64,000 nucleotides of DNA from an uncultured Microbulbifer sp. (GCF_913055755.1 NZ_CAJXKH010000004.1:1-64000); one strand, 5' to 3'; shown: positions 41,017-50,868, counted from the first letter of the stretch. The notes: a model not told the origin generated them from the letters alone. Program-made: numbers and translations.

Positions 41017-42996
41017 ATGCGCCTACTTACTTCCGCAATCGCGCTTTCATTGCTCATGGCTGGTTGCACCGGTGACGATCGCTCGGCGCCGAGCCCCGGA
41101 AGTGGTGATAACCAGGTAGAGAAAACAGATAGCGATACCGCAGCCGAGTCACCAGCGCCTGCAACTGACTCGGCAACGGAGACAGTTGCTGAGACAGTGA
41201 CGGAGACAACAACGGCCGATACTTCTCTTCAGGATGCAGAAGGCGACGCCCCACAAAACCCCCTTCGCGACGCCTATTTCGGTGAAACCCACCTGCACAC
41301 CGGGGTCTCCATGGATGCCTTTATTGGCGGAAACCGTTTGACCCCGGACGACGCCTACCGCTTTGCCAGTGGTGAGGAGGTCAAGGTCAATGGCAGCATG
41401 CACAAGATCAAGCGGCCGCTGGATTTCTGTGCCGTCACCGATCACGCCGAATTTATCGGTGAAACCTATACCCTGATGACTCCCGGGGCACCGGGGCACG
41501 ACGACCCCCTCGCCGTGAAATTTCGTGACGTCACCGACCTGAAGGAAGCACTTGGCCTGTATAACAAGTACGTGCTTACCCCGTTGGCGACCGGCAAGGA
41601 TCCGCATCCACCCTTCTTCCAGGGGGCCGAGTCCATCAAGTCTTCCTGGCAAAAGAATTACGAGGCCACCGAAAAGCACTACAAGCCCGGCGAGTTCACC
41701 ACCATCCACGCCTACGAATGGACCTCGGCGCCCGGTGGCGCCAATGTGCATCGCAACGTGTTTTTCCGCGACACCAACATTCCGGACATGCCTTTTTCCG
41801 CCAATGATGGCAGTGATCCGCAGGAGCTGTGGAAATGGATGCAGGCCCAGCGCAACGACGGAAAGAAGGTATTCGCCATACCGCACAACGCCAATGAAAG
41901 TAAGGGCAGGGATTTCCCCGAAACAACGATGGATGGCAAGCCGATCACCAAGTCCTATGTCGAGACCCGTGCCAGCATGGAGCCCTTGATCGAAATGATG
42001 CAGGTCAAGGGCAACTCGGAGGTGGTTCCGGATTTCTGGCCCAACGATGAATTTGCCGATTTTGAAAACGCCCGCACGCTGCAGGATTACAGTGATCGCA
42101 AGTTCATGAAGCAGAACTTCATCCGCTACGGACTGACACGGGGCCTGAAGTATCAGGTCGAACTGGGTAGCAACCCGTTCAAATACGGCTTTGCCGGCGG
42201 TACCGATAACCACAACGGCGCACCAAGCAATGTCGAGGAAGACAACTACAAGGTGGGCAGCCACGGCCTGGTGGATCGCACAGCAAAAGATCGGGCCAAC
42301 AATGTGCTGGAGGGCGAGATGCTGGTGGCCGACACCAATCCCGGCTCCATCACCGGCGTGTGGGCAACCAGCAATACCCGGGGCGCCATCTGGGATGCCA
42401 TGCTGGCAAAAGAAACCTTCGCCACCAGCGGCCCACGTATGAAAGTTCGCGCCTTCGCCGGCCAGGGTTATGCGCCCTCCTACGATTCCTATGAAGCCAT
42501 GGTCGAGGATGGTTACGCCAAGGGCGTGCCCATGGGCGGCGACTACAGTGGCGACGGTGATGAAAAAAAGGCACCACAGATCCTGGTGTGGGCCGTGAAG
42601 GACCCCATCGGCCCCAATCTCGACCGCATCCAGATCATCAAGGGCTGGCTGGAAGATGGCGAGATGAAAGACACCATCTACAACGTGGTGGCCTCCGGTG
42701 ATCGCCTGCAGGAGGATGGCTCGGTGACCCCAGTCGATGCACCAATCGATATGAAAACCGGTGCATTCAACAAGGAAAAAGGCAGTCCGGAACTGATGGG
42801 CGTGTGGACCGACCCCGACTACGACCCGTCGCAGATGGCCTACTATTACGTGCGCGTCCTGCAGCTGCCCACCGCGCGCTGGTCGCTCTACGATGAACTG
42901 CGCGAGGGCGTTGAGTTCCCGGAGGACACCAAGATGCAGATTGTCGAGCGGGCCTGGGGGTCCCCGATCTGGTATACGCCCGGTAGGCACGAGTGA
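41017..42996 (+). CDS. DUF3604 lipoprotein (PHP-like metal-dependent hydrolase fold)
   Basis: The 659-aa protein is of the DUF3604 family. It has a lipoprotein signal peptide ending LLMAGC, a Thr/Glu/Ala-rich linker, then the family core starting DAYFGETHLHTGVSMDAF, with PLDFCAVTDHAEFIGE and FAGGTDNHNGAPSN. The spaced His and Asp residues (GETHLHTG, VTDHAE, TDNH) resemble the metal ligands of PHP phosphoesterases. Its substrate is unknown. I start at 41017, where GAGG lies six bases upstream and a lipoprotein signal begins; the frame is open to 40783. Two genes follow closely, the isomerase and the HupE-like protein, a set that recurs in marine gammaproteobacteria. Confidence 0.87.
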   Translation: MRLLTSAIALSLLMAGCTGDDRSAPSPGSGDNQVEKTDSDTAAESPAPATDSATETVAETVTETTTADTSLQDAEGDAPQNPLRDAYFGETHLHTGVSMDAFIGGNRLTPDDAYRFASGEEVKVNGSMHKIKRPLDFCAVTDHAEFIGETYTLMTPGAPGHDDPLAVKFRDVTDLKEALGLYNKYVLTPLATGKDPHPPFFQGAESIKSSWQKNYEATEKHYKPGEFTTIHAYEWTSAPGGANVHRNVFFRDTNIPDMPFSANDGSDPQELWKWMQAQRNDGKKVFAIPHNANESKGRDFPETTMDGKPITKSYVETRASMEPLIEMMQVKGNSEVVPDFWPNDEFADFENARTLQDYSDRKFMKQNFIRYGLTRGLKYQVELGSNPFKYGFAGGTDNHNGAPSNVEEDNYKVGSHGLVDRTAKDRANNVLEGEMLVADTNPGSITGVWATSNTRGAIWDAMLAKETFATSGPRMKVRAFAGQGYAPSYDSYEAMVEDGYAKGVPMGGDYSGDGDEKKAPQILVWAVKDPIGPNLDRIQIIKGWLEDGEMKDTIYNVVASGDRLQEDGSVTPVDAPIDMKTGAFNKEKGSPELMGVWTDPDYDPSQMAYYYVRVLQLPTARWSLYDELREGVEFPEDTKMQIVERAWGSPIWYTPGRHE

Positions 42997-43070
42997 GAGG
43001 CACGAGTGAGAGGCGCAGTAGGCGAGATCAGGAAAGAGGCCGCGGATAAGATCACAAGGAAAATGACTGC

Positions 43071-43931
43071 ATGCTCAACCGGTTGATACGCGAGCCCTTC
43101 CTGCACTTTATGGCCCTGGGAGGGTTGATTTTCGCCGCCTATTTCTGGCTTGAACAGGAGCAGGACAGCGACCATCGCATCGTGGTTGATCAGCAGGATC
43201 TGGATCACCTGGTCAACCTGTGGAAACTGCAATGGAAGCGTGACCCCGGCCCTGGTGATGTGCAGGCGCTTATCGACCGCTATGTCCGTCGCGAGGTGTT
43301 CTATCGGGAAGCCCTGCGCATGAACCTCGATCACAATGACGAGATCATCAAGAAGCGCCTGGCCCAGAAGATGGAGGCCGTGGCTATCGACCTCAGCGCG
43401 TTGATGCATCCGGTTACCGAGGAACAGCTGCGGGAGTACTTCCACCGCCGGGAAGACCTGTTCAAGCTCCCGCAGGCCTATGCCTTCCGCCAGGTACTGT
43501 TGCTGCCGGAAGAAAAGACCGAAGAACAGATGCAGGACTTACTCACAGCGCTGAGGCAAGGCGAAGAGATCCCGTCCGCGCGCCGGCAAAAACTTTCGAT
43601 ACCCAACCAGTGGCCGCTGACTGCCACACAGGAACTGGACAATGCCTTCGGCGGGGATTTCGCACAGGGCCTGAACAAACTCCCCACCGGCAAGTGGGGC
43701 GGGCCGATTCGCTCCGGGTACGGGTGGCACCTGGTACTGATCGAGCGCAAGCAGGAACCCGCCATGCCGGACTTCGAGCAAGTGCAGGATTTTGTCGCTC
43801 AGCAATACGAATATGCGTCCGGCATCAAGGCACAGGACCGTGTATACCAGGAACTGCTCGCGAAGTATCAGGTGCAGGTCACTGCCGAGGATATTCCCGG
43901 CGCAATCAACGTTTCGTTTGCGGAAGAATGA
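43071..43931 (+). CDS. Membrane-anchored parvulin-type peptidyl-prolyl isomerase
   Basis: The 286-aa protein has an N-terminal hydrophobic anchor (about 8-27) and a SurA-like helical part with LIDRYVRREVFYREALRM, as in periplasmic foldases. The C-terminal rotamase-like region is recognisable in KLPTGKWGGPIRSGYGWHLVLIERK. It should assist folding of exported proteins, probably those encoded beside it. It ends with a four-base ATGA overlap with the HupE/UreJ-like gene, so they are coupled. Catalytic residues of the parvulin site are only partly recognisable, so activity is not certain. Confidence 0.85.
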   Translation: MLNRLIREPFLHFMALGGLIFAAYFWLEQEQDSDHRIVVDQQDLDHLVNLWKLQWKRDPGPGDVQALIDRYVRREVFYREALRMNLDHNDEIIKKRLAQKMEAVAIDLSALMHPVTEEQLREYFHRREDLFKLPQAYAFRQVLLLPEEKTEEQMQDLLTALRQGEEIPSARRQKLSIPNQWPLTATQELDNAFGGDFAQGLNKLPTGKWGGPIRSGYGWHLVLIERKQEPAMPDFEQVQDFVAQQYEYASGIKAQDRVYQELLAKYQVQVTAEDIPGAINVSFAEE

Positions 43932-44926
43932 GCAGAATAGTCCCGTGGCTGCTGGCCATCGCCTGGATGCTAGTTACCCCAACCCTGTGGGCACACGAGA
44001 TCCGGCCGGCGTATCTGCAGATCGAGGAGACCGCGCCGGCATCCTATGATGTTTTGTGGAAGGTGCCCAGCCGCGGCGACAGGGTCATCGATATTACGCC
44101 AAGCTTTGATCAGGCGCTGAAACTCAGCGATGCACGGGAAACCCTGCTCGACGGGTTCGTGCTCTACCACTACCGGCTTACAGCCGGTAAAGACAACACG
44201 GAATTGCCCGGCACCCGGCTGACCATAGACAAGCTCCCCAGCACCACGATTGATGTTCTGGTGAATATTCGCCTGCTCGAAGGTGGCGAGTATTCCTTCC
44301 TGCTACAGCCGTCGGAAAACACGGTCACCATCCCCCGCGAGCCGGACAAGCTCGGCGTGCTCACCACCTATGCCGTGCTGGGAATCGAGCATATTCTGGA
44401 GGGCATCGATCACCTGCTGTTCGTGCTCGCGCTGATCATCCTGGTGCGCGGCTTCGGTCAACTGGTAAAGACTGTCACCGCTTTTACCGTTGCCCACAGT
44501 ATTACCCTCGGTATGTCGACGCTCGGCTATGTGCACGTTCCCGGCCCGCCCGTGGAAGCAACCATCGCTCTGAGCATTCTGTTTCTGGCCCTTGAAATCC
44601 TGCGGGGCCTCAAAGGCAAGGCAACACTCACCGGGCGCATGCCGTGGCTGGTGGCTTTTACATTCGGGCTGCTGCACGGCTTCGGTTTTGCCGGCGCACT
44701 GACGGAGATTGGACTGCCGCAGGCGGAAATACCCCTGGCGTTGGCAGCCTTCAATGTGGGCGTGGAGTTGGGGCAGCTGATATTTGTGGGAATGGTATTG
44801 CTGCTGATTGCCGCCCTGCGCCGGCGCCAGCACTGGCCCAGTGCCGCGCAAAAAGTCCCGCCCTATGCCATTGGCGCTGTGAGTGCCTTCTGGGTGATCG
44901 AAAGAGTATGGGCATTTGCGGTCTAG
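43928..44926 (+). CDS. HupE/UreJ_2-like membrane protein
   Basis: The 332-aa protein has a signal peptide ending LWA before HEIRPAYLQI, a soluble periplasmic domain (about 23-140) and six or so C-terminal helices with the family stretch GIEHILEGIDHLLFVLALI and later FGLLHGFGFAGAL. HupE/UreJ relatives are linked to nickel or other metal uptake; this subgroup with an extracytoplasmic domain is uncharacterised as far as I know. The start overlaps the isomerase stop by four bases. Conserved His residues in the membrane part (IEH, IDH, AHS, LHG) are consistent with metal handling. Confidence 0.85.
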   Translation: MSRIVPWLLAIAWMLVTPTLWAHEIRPAYLQIEETAPASYDVLWKVPSRGDRVIDITPSFDQALKLSDARETLLDGFVLYHYRLTAGKDNTELPGTRLTIDKLPSTTIDVLVNIRLLEGGEYSFLLQPSENTVTIPREPDKLGVLTTYAVLGIEHILEGIDHLLFVLALIILVRGFGQLVKTVTAFTVAHSITLGMSTLGYVHVPGPPVEATIALSILFLALEILRGLKGKATLTGRMPWLVAFTFGLLHGFGFAGALTEIGLPQAEIPLALAAFNVGVELGQLIFVGMVLLLIAALRRRQHWPSAAQKVPPYAIGAVSAFWVIERVWAFAV

Positions 44927-44975
44927 AATCAGTCGACTTAAACGTATTTAAGATTTCAACAAAGGATCACTACCC

Positions 44976-45632
44976 ATGTCCCTGCGCATAAACGATACCG
45001 CCCCAGACTTCACAGTGGATTCCACCGCCGGCAAGCTCAAGTTCCACGAGTGGATCGGCGACAGCTATGCCATCCTGTTTTCCCACCCGAAGGATTTCAC
45101 CCCAGTCTGCACAACCGAGTTCGGTGCCGTTGCCCAGCTTGCCAGTGAATTCACCAAGCGCAACACCAAGGTGATTGGTGTATCGGTAGACAGTGTTGAA
45201 GAACACAAGAAGTGGAAGCGCGATATCGAGGCCTTTGCCGGCGCGCCCGCCGATTTCCCGATTATTGACGACACCTCGCTGGAGGTTTCCAAGCTCTACA
45301 ATATGTTGCCTGCTGACGCCTATCTTCCCGACGGTCGCACAGCGGCGGACAGTGCAAGCGTGCGCACTGTATTCATCATTGGCCCGGACAAAAAGATTCG
45401 CCTCACCATGTCATACCCCATGTCGGTGGGGCGGAACTTCGCTGAAATTTTGCGCGCCCTGGATGCCATCCAGGCTACCGACGGCGTGCCGATTGCAACG
45501 CCGGCAAATTGGGTGGCAGGCCAGGATGTCATTGTTGCGCTGAGCCTGAATGATGACCAGGCAAAGGAAAAGTTCGGCAAGGTTGAGATCAAGCTGCCCT
45601 ATCTGCGTTTTTGCGCGTCGCCAAGCAAGTAA
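44976..45632 (+). CDS. 1-Cys peroxiredoxin (Prx6 type)
   Basis: The 218-aa enzyme reduces hydrogen peroxide and organic peroxides in the cytosol. The active-site motif FTPVCTTEFG places the peroxidatic Cys at 45, preceded by SHPKD. The C-terminal arm with YPMSVGRNFAEILRALDAIQ and GQDVIVALSLNDDQA is typical of the Prx6 subfamily. A second Cys near the C-terminus (RFCASPSK) is not in the usual resolving position. No signal peptide. AAAGGATC lies just before the ATG. It probably has its own promoter in the 49 bases after the HupE-like gene or reads through from it. Confidence 0.93.
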   Translation: MSLRINDTAPDFTVDSTAGKLKFHEWIGDSYAILFSHPKDFTPVCTTEFGAVAQLASEFTKRNTKVIGVSVDSVEEHKKWKRDIEAFAGAPADFPIIDDTSLEVSKLYNMLPADAYLPDGRTAADSASVRTVFIIGPDKKIRLTMSYPMSVGRNFAEILRALDAIQATDGVPIATPANWVAGQDVIVALSLNDDQAKEKFGKVEIKLPYLRFCASPSK

Positions 45633-45677
45633 TAAATTCGGCCAGAGCTGTATTTCAGAAATGTATCTGGCTGATGA

Positions 45678-46121
45678 ATGCAGGTAAAAGGGAATAGAGA
45701 ATTGAGCAGTACAGAAAAACGCCCCGTATGGGTCTGGATAATCTTTATCTGGTTCCTGGTTTCCGCAGTATCTGGCGTATTCCAGTTGTACGCGATGTAC
45801 TCCGGCGCGATTGAACTGCCAGAGGGATTTGAAAGGCCAAGCGGCGCTTTATTTTATTTAAAAGCGTTTATTACTCTGGCTTTGGCAACAGCCGCGGCTG
45901 TACTGCTATTTCTGCGTAATTCAACTGCCCGCTGGCTATTTTTGATCCTGCTCTTCGTGTCCCTGGTTTCAGGCGTGCACACCCTGTTTACCCAAAAGTT
46001 TCCCGCAGAAAGCGCCACGATGATCAAGGTGACATCGGCCCTTACCTGGGCGCTTTACGCCTTGATTGTTTGGTATACCTTCAGGCTTAAGGAAAAAGGC
46101 TACTATCGAGATAGCCGATGA
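45678..46121 (+). CDS. Small membrane protein, unknown function
   Basis: The 147-aa protein has four predicted transmembrane helices (about 17-40, 60-82, 85-105 and 115-138) with basic ends. No motif was recognised. The first helix is followed by a loop with GAIELPEGFERPSG. It follows the peroxiredoxin gene by 45 bases. It could be a DUF membrane protein shared among marine bacteria; I cannot name the family. Confidence 0.75.
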   Translation: MQVKGNRELSSTEKRPVWVWIIFIWFLVSAVSGVFQLYAMYSGAIELPEGFERPSGALFYLKAFITLALATAAAVLLFLRNSTARWLFLILLFVSLVSGVHTLFTQKFPAESATMIKVTSALTWALYALIVWYTFRLKEKGYYRDSR

Positions 46122-46295
46122 AGACGCGCCTTAATCCACGGTTTTATGGCAGAGAACAGGATGTTTGAGTACCTAGGCAGAGCAATTGTTTTCGTTGGCT
46201 AAATCCCGTCCAGGGTAAAGCGAAACCCCGCATCATGACGAGGTTCGCCAAGGATAGCGTTACTTGCCAACTACCAAAGAAGGCAGCTTGAAAGC

Positions 46296-47402
46296 TTATG
46301 ATTCCCTAATCTGATCGAACAAGGCTTCTGCCGCCCGTCGAGCCGCGGCGTCCTGCTCTGAATCAAGCGGCTTTAGCGTTACCGCATCTCTCCCCGCAAC
46401 GAACATCGACCCGCCAATGTCATCGTCATATAGAGAGCCATCTTCATTAATCGCATAGTGGTCACTTTGAGACAGATCACTTCCCACCAGCTGTGACAGA
46501 TACATCCAGATCCAGCACTGCTTCAGATCACCGTGGTCATGCTCCTCGATAAGCTCGAGCATAGCGTCGGTATCGCCCTGCTCCGCGGCGAGGGTTAGCC
46601 AGTCTCTGGCATCAGCTTTGCGCCCCAGAGACTTCGCAATATCTGCCACAGCGATGGGATCTGCATCAATATCGAATTGATTCTGCTCAAAAAATGATGG
46701 ATCCGCAAAACGTTCAGCCAGGTCGAGGCGTGCACGGGCGTCGCCCAGTCGCGCCGCTTCACGAAGGTGGAGGCCGTATTTTTCGTCCCGAGCGATACGT
46801 GCTTCATAGGCATCTGCCCATTCTTTTTCGGCACCCGAAAGCAGTCGCCCCATTTGCCGTTGCTCGTACCAGTAGGAACCCCCAACAACCGGGCGGCTCT
46901 CGTATTCAGAGGGCGCAAAAATCAGTGCCAGTGCGTAATGCGCCTCACTATTTCCTTTGTTTGCCGCAATCTCCAGGCTATTGATCAGCAACGGGCCCGG
47001 CCAGCCCTCACGTTCAAACTGAATGAACTCTTCATCATCCTCATCAAGGTAATCACCATAAATATGGCTGTGCGCCTGAAGCAGGCCAATAAGAGTGGAA
47101 ATACTGACAGGGCCAATTTGGCGCTGGACAAGAAAGTCCAGCAGCCCGGACACACAGGAATCAGCACTGTCGGCCGGACAACCGAGACCCAGGCAACGTG
47201 CCTTGAGCAGCGCGCCATTCTGGGATATTTGTCTGTCATCACGAATACAGTCCGACAGGACGATATCCTTTCCCAGGGAGGCGTAAGATTTGAATCCGTA
47301 GCACGCGGCCATCAGTTCGTAGATATGTGCACGCTTGAACTGGAAGGAAATGAGCGATTGGAGGTATTGCTGTACGGCGTACGCAAGCTCTTTGGAAGTC
47401 AT
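46296..47402 (-). CDS. Sel1-repeat-like protein, unknown function
   Basis: The 368-aa soluble protein contains at least three Sel1-like helical hairpins: SLEIAANKGNSEAHYALALIF (about 142-162), HLREAARLGDARARLDLAERF (about 212-232) and DWLTLAAEQGDTDAMLELIEEH (about 267-288). Such repeats mediate protein contacts. The N-terminal 100 residues are unlike Sel1 repeats and start with ELAYAVQQYLQSLISFQ. It is isolated, on the minus strand, and converges on the small membrane protein gene. No signal peptide. Confidence 0.75.
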   Translation of the reverse strand: MTSKELAYAVQQYLQSLISFQFKRAHIYELMAACYGFKSYASLGKDIVLSDCIRDDRQISQNGALLKARCLGLGCPADSADSCVSGLLDFLVQRQIGPVSISTLIGLLQAHSHIYGDYLDEDDEEFIQFEREGWPGPLLINSLEIAANKGNSEAHYALALIFAPSEYESRPVVGGSYWYEQRQMGRLLSGAEKEWADAYEARIARDEKYGLHLREAARLGDARARLDLAERFADPSFFEQNQFDIDADPIAVADIAKSLGRKADARDWLTLAAEQGDTDAMLELIEEHDHGDLKQCWIWMYLSQLVGSDLSQSDHYAINEDGSLYDDDIGGSMFVAGRDAVTLKPLDSEQDAAARRAAEALFDQIRES

Positions 47403-47604
47403 GAAAAACCTTTCTGGTTAACCACGCCATCACGGGTCGAGTACACACGTTTAAATTCCCGAGGGCGAGGCTCAGAAGAGAGTTTTTCAGTTGTCGGTCG
47501 AACAGGCCTTTTTTTACTCGTGTGCAAGTATGGTGGGCACCGACGGTCATACTAGCCGGAGTTCACCTTCAGGTCTACAAGAAGTCCAGGGCTCGCAGGG
47601 GTAA

Positions 47605-48363
47605 TTATTCCGGAAACACCTTCTCCCGATCACTCCGCCGCAGCCGGCTGAAATGCTGCAACTCCCACGGCCGCAGGGCCACCATCAGGCTTGAGCCGTA
47701 GCGTTCATCCAGCGCAAGGCTGGTGTCCGCATCGTGCAGCTCGTCAAACTGCTCCAGCAGCCGGTCCATTTTCTTCATCAATTCCGCGTTCGCCCCGCGT
47801 GACAGCATGCCGGTGCGGAATACCATTTTTTCCCCGGGGCCGGAGAAGCTGGAATCGAGGAAGTCCGGTTGCACCTGGCTCTGGAAAAAGCGCTGGATCG
47901 GGCCGTTCGGCAGCCAGCGGAATTCCTTAGCGACGATCACCCGGTAGCGGTTCAGCGGCAGCAGCTCGATCAGCTTTAGCCGGTCCAGCCTCGCCAGCAG
48001 CTGGATACACTCCGGTTCACTGAGTTCGTAGGTTTGCAGAATCTGCTCGACGGTCCAGTGGTTGAGCACACACACGGTCACCAGTAGCAGGCGCGGGTCA
48101 CCGGCGACCTCCCGCTCCTGTTCCTGCGTGAGCATGGTGATGCCGCTGCGGGCCTCGGCGGTCTTGCGCACCAGGTCGGAGAAATCCATGCCGGCAATTT
48201 CGCACAGGGTCTCCAGCCTCGCCAGCGACAGGGATTCGCCACCGAGCAGGCGCTTGATACTGCTCTCGGACATTTGCAGCCGCCTGGCCACTTCCGCATA
48301 GGTAATGCCCCGCGCCCTGAGCTCCCGCTTGAGGGTCTTCATCAGTGCCTGTGTCTGGCTCAT
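47605..48363 (-). CDS. XRE-type helix-turn-helix transcription regulator
   Basis: The 252-aa protein begins with a Cro/C1-type HTH (about 10-60; TYAEVARRLQMSESSIKRLLGG) followed by a long C-terminal region of about 180 residues with a second winged-helix-like part (TVEQILQTYELSEPECIQLLARLDRL). The gene diverges from the VIT/VWA protein gene across 180 bases, so it may control it; that is inference from position. The architecture of an N-terminal XRE domain with this C-terminal part recurs in gammaproteobacteria, but its ligand is unknown to me. Confidence 0.85.
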   Translation of the reverse strand: MSQTQALMKTLKRELRARGITYAEVARRLQMSESSIKRLLGGESLSLARLETLCEIAGMDFSDLVRKTAEARSGITMLTQEQEREVAGDPRLLLVTVCVLNHWTVEQILQTYELSEPECIQLLARLDRLKLIELLPLNRYRVIVAKEFRWLPNGPIQRFFQSQVQPDFLDSSFSGPGEKMVFRTGMLSRGANAELMKKMDRLLEQFDELHDADTSLALDERYGSSLMVALRPWELQHFSRLRRSDREKVFPE

Positions 48364-48543
48364 CTCACCACCAGGGTATCGCTATTCAATACTTTCAGTT
48401 GCATTTATCGGGACTTTACCGGTTTTGGGTGATTATTGTGAGCCCCTACCGCTAAATACTCCGGCGTCCCGGTGGTCCGGTAACCCGGCAAATCCGGCGC
48501 ACTTTTTATTTCAGCCCCGAGACGGCATCCGGAGGAACCGACA

Positions 48544-50616
48544 ATGCAACGTTTATGGCGCACCCCCATTCACTGGCTCACCTGTTTACTGCTGGGCTTA
48601 CTGGCACCGCAGCTGGCAGCCGCAGCGGGCCTGTTGACCCCCGCCGACGGCAGCCTGCCGGCACTGGAAATCAAGGAGCACCATGTCAACGTGGTGATAG
48701 AGGATGGCTATGCCATCACCCAAGTGGACCAGACCTTCTTCAACCCCCACGACCAGGCCCTGGAGGCGGTATACAGCTTCCCGGTACCGGTAAAAGCCTC
48801 GGTGGGAGAGTTCACCTACTGGATCGACGGCAAGCCGGTGACCCGTGAAGTACTGCCGAAAAAGCAGGCCCGCGCCCTGTACGAACGGGAGAAGGCCCAG
48901 GGCAGGCGGACGGCGCTGACGGAGCAGGACGACTACCGCACCTTCGACAGCCGGGTTTACCCGGTGCAGCCAAACGATGCGGTGCGTATCCGCCTGGTAT
49001 ATATCCAGCCGGTACACGCGGACCTGGGCATCGGCCGCTACGTCTATCCGCTGGAGGAAGGCGGCGTGGACGAGGAGCGCATGGCGTTTTTCACCTATCA
49101 GGAAAATGTGCAGGAGGCATTCAGCTTCAATCTGAGCATGCGCTCCTCCTACCCCATCGACCAGTTCCTGTTGCCGGCACATCCCCAGGCCGGGATTCAG
49201 CAGCAATCCGCGCAGGAGTGGAAGGCATCTTTCGCGAATACCGCGGGCACTACTGTTGCTGCCGCAGGGGAAGAACAGGCGCAAAACGCCGTGCCTTCTA
49301 GCGGCAGCGCATTCACCCTGGACAAGGACATCGTCGTGTACTGGCGCCACCAGCAGGGCCTGCCGGGCGCGGTGGATATGGTGACCTACCACCCCGAGGG
49401 CAGCGACCGCGGTACCTTTATGCTGACGCTGACGCCGGGGGATGACCTGGGCCCGGCAATCCAGGGCCGCGACTGGACTTTCGTACTGGATATTTCCGGT
49501 TCCATGGCGGGCAAATATCACAGCCTGGCGGAGGGCGTGCGCAAGGGCATGGGTAAACTGCAGCCGGCGGACCGCTTCCGCATGGTGCTGTTCAACAATT
49601 CCGCCCGGGAGCTGACCAGCGGATTTGTACCGGTAACCGACGCCAATGTGAACCGCTACCTGCAACGGCTGGAGTCGCTGCAGCCCAGCGGCGGCACCAA
49701 CCTGTTTGCCGGTCTCAAGACCGCCTACCAGGGGCTGGACGCCGACCGCCCCAGCGCGGTGATCCTGGTGACAGACGGGGTCGCCAATGTGGGCGTGACC
49801 GAGAAAAAAGCCTTTCTCGAATTATTGGAGCAACACGACATTCGCCTGTTTACCTTCGTGATGGGCAACAGTGCCAACCGCCCGCTGCTGGACGGCATGG
49901 CCCGCGTTTCCAACGGCTTTGCCGTGGCCATTTCCAACAGCGACGACATTTCCGGGCGGCTGGTGCAGGCGGCGGACAGGCTGCAACACGAAGCCTACCG
50001 GGATATCGACCTGAAGATCTCCGGGGTCCCGAAGATCTCCGGGGTAAAGGTGCGCGATATCAGCCCCCGGCATATCGGCTCACTCTACCGCGGCCAGCAG
50101 CTGATCGTATTCGGGCACTACTGGGGCGACGGCGCGGCCAGGCTCACCATCGATGGCAAAGTGTCCGACCGCAAGGTGCAGTACACCTCCCCCCTGCAGT
50201 TCCCGGCCAGCGATACCCGCAATCCGGAGCTGGAGCGACTGTGGGCCTATGCCACCATCGAAGATATCCAGAACCGGATGGATTACCTGGGCCACGACGC
50301 CGACAGCGAGGATGCCATCGTGGACCTGGCGGTGGAATACGGCCTGGTGACGCCGTACACCTCACTGGTAGTGGTGGAAGAGCCGGTGTTTGAGCAACAG
50401 GGCATCCAGCGCAATAACAAGGCGCGGGTTGAGCGGGAGCGCGCCGCGCGCCAGAACCGCAGCTCTGCGCCGGTACAGGATCACCGCCAGGACGGCGCGC
50501 AACCGGCATTCCAGGGCAACCGCTCCTACCCGAGTACCAGCGGTGGCTCCGCGAGCCCGCTGCTGATGCTGTTACTGCTGACCCTGATTTTCCTGCGGCA
50601 CAAGCGTCGCTGGTAA
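48544..50616 (+). CDS. VIT and VWA domain surface protein with GlyGly-CTERM tail
   Basis: The 690-aa protein has a signal peptide ending about QLAAAA, a VIT domain (about 35-165, with VDQTFFNPHDQALEAVYSFPVP), a von Willebrand A domain starting FVLDISGSMAGKY (MIDAS metal site near residue 314) with VILVTDGVANVG, and a C-terminal tail GGSASPLLMLLLLTLIFLRHKRRW. That tail fits the GlyGly-CTERM pattern: Gly-Gly-Ser-x-Ser, a hydrophobic helix and basic end, processed by rhombosortase. Similar proteins are annotated as marine proteobacterial sortase target proteins. GGAGGA lies seven bases before the ATG. A protein-binding surface role is inferred. Confidence 0.9.
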   Translation: MQRLWRTPIHWLTCLLLGLLAPQLAAAAGLLTPADGSLPALEIKEHHVNVVIEDGYAITQVDQTFFNPHDQALEAVYSFPVPVKASVGEFTYWIDGKPVTREVLPKKQARALYEREKAQGRRTALTEQDDYRTFDSRVYPVQPNDAVRIRLVYIQPVHADLGIGRYVYPLEEGGVDEERMAFFTYQENVQEAFSFNLSMRSSYPIDQFLLPAHPQAGIQQQSAQEWKASFANTAGTTVAAAGEEQAQNAVPSSGSAFTLDKDIVVYWRHQQGLPGAVDMVTYHPEGSDRGTFMLTLTPGDDLGPAIQGRDWTFVLDISGSMAGKYHSLAEGVRKGMGKLQPADRFRMVLFNNSARELTSGFVPVTDANVNRYLQRLESLQPSGGTNLFAGLKTAYQGLDADRPSAVILVTDGVANVGVTEKKAFLELLEQHDIRLFTFVMGNSANRPLLDGMARVSNGFAVAISNSDDISGRLVQAADRLQHEAYRDIDLKISGVPKISGVKVRDISPRHIGSLYRGQQLIVFGHYWGDGAARLTIDGKVSDRKVQYTSPLQFPASDTRNPELERLWAYATIEDIQNRMDYLGHDADSEDAIVDLAVEYGLVTPYTSLVVVEEPVFEQQGIQRNNKARVERERAARQNRSSAPVQDHRQDGAQPAFQGNRSYPSTSGGSASPLLMLLLLTLIFLRHKRRW

Positions 50617-50643
50617 TCCGGTCAACTCGCTGCATAAATTCCC

Positions 50644-50672
50644 TCAGGGCCCCGCGGGGCCCTGATATTTTT
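50644..50672 (+). terminator. Rho-independent terminator after the VIT/VWA gene
   Basis: TCAGGGCCCC pairs with GGGGCCCTGA around a two-base gap, followed by TATTTTT. It lies 28 bases past the stop at 50616. Confidence 0.8.
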
Positions 50673-50868
50673 CTGTCAAAATCGCGGCCACCTCTCTCAG
50701 CGGTATTTCCCTGCAGCATTCCCACGCCATGCTACTTTTACAGGTGCTTGCAAACCTTATCCGGCAGTTTATAAATTCATAATTGCCCGCCATCAAAAAG
50801 CTTTTCGCCCCGAATGAGTCGCGTCATAACAACAATACGCACTCGTGTGGAGTTAAACGGAGTTAACA

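Noticed and set aside
41149-42990. A 613-codon open frame antisense to the DUF3604 gene
   Set aside because: It is the shadow of a strongly codon-biased, GC-rich gene on the plus strand. It has no signal peptide or recognisable motif, while the plus-strand product is a clear lipoprotein of a known family.
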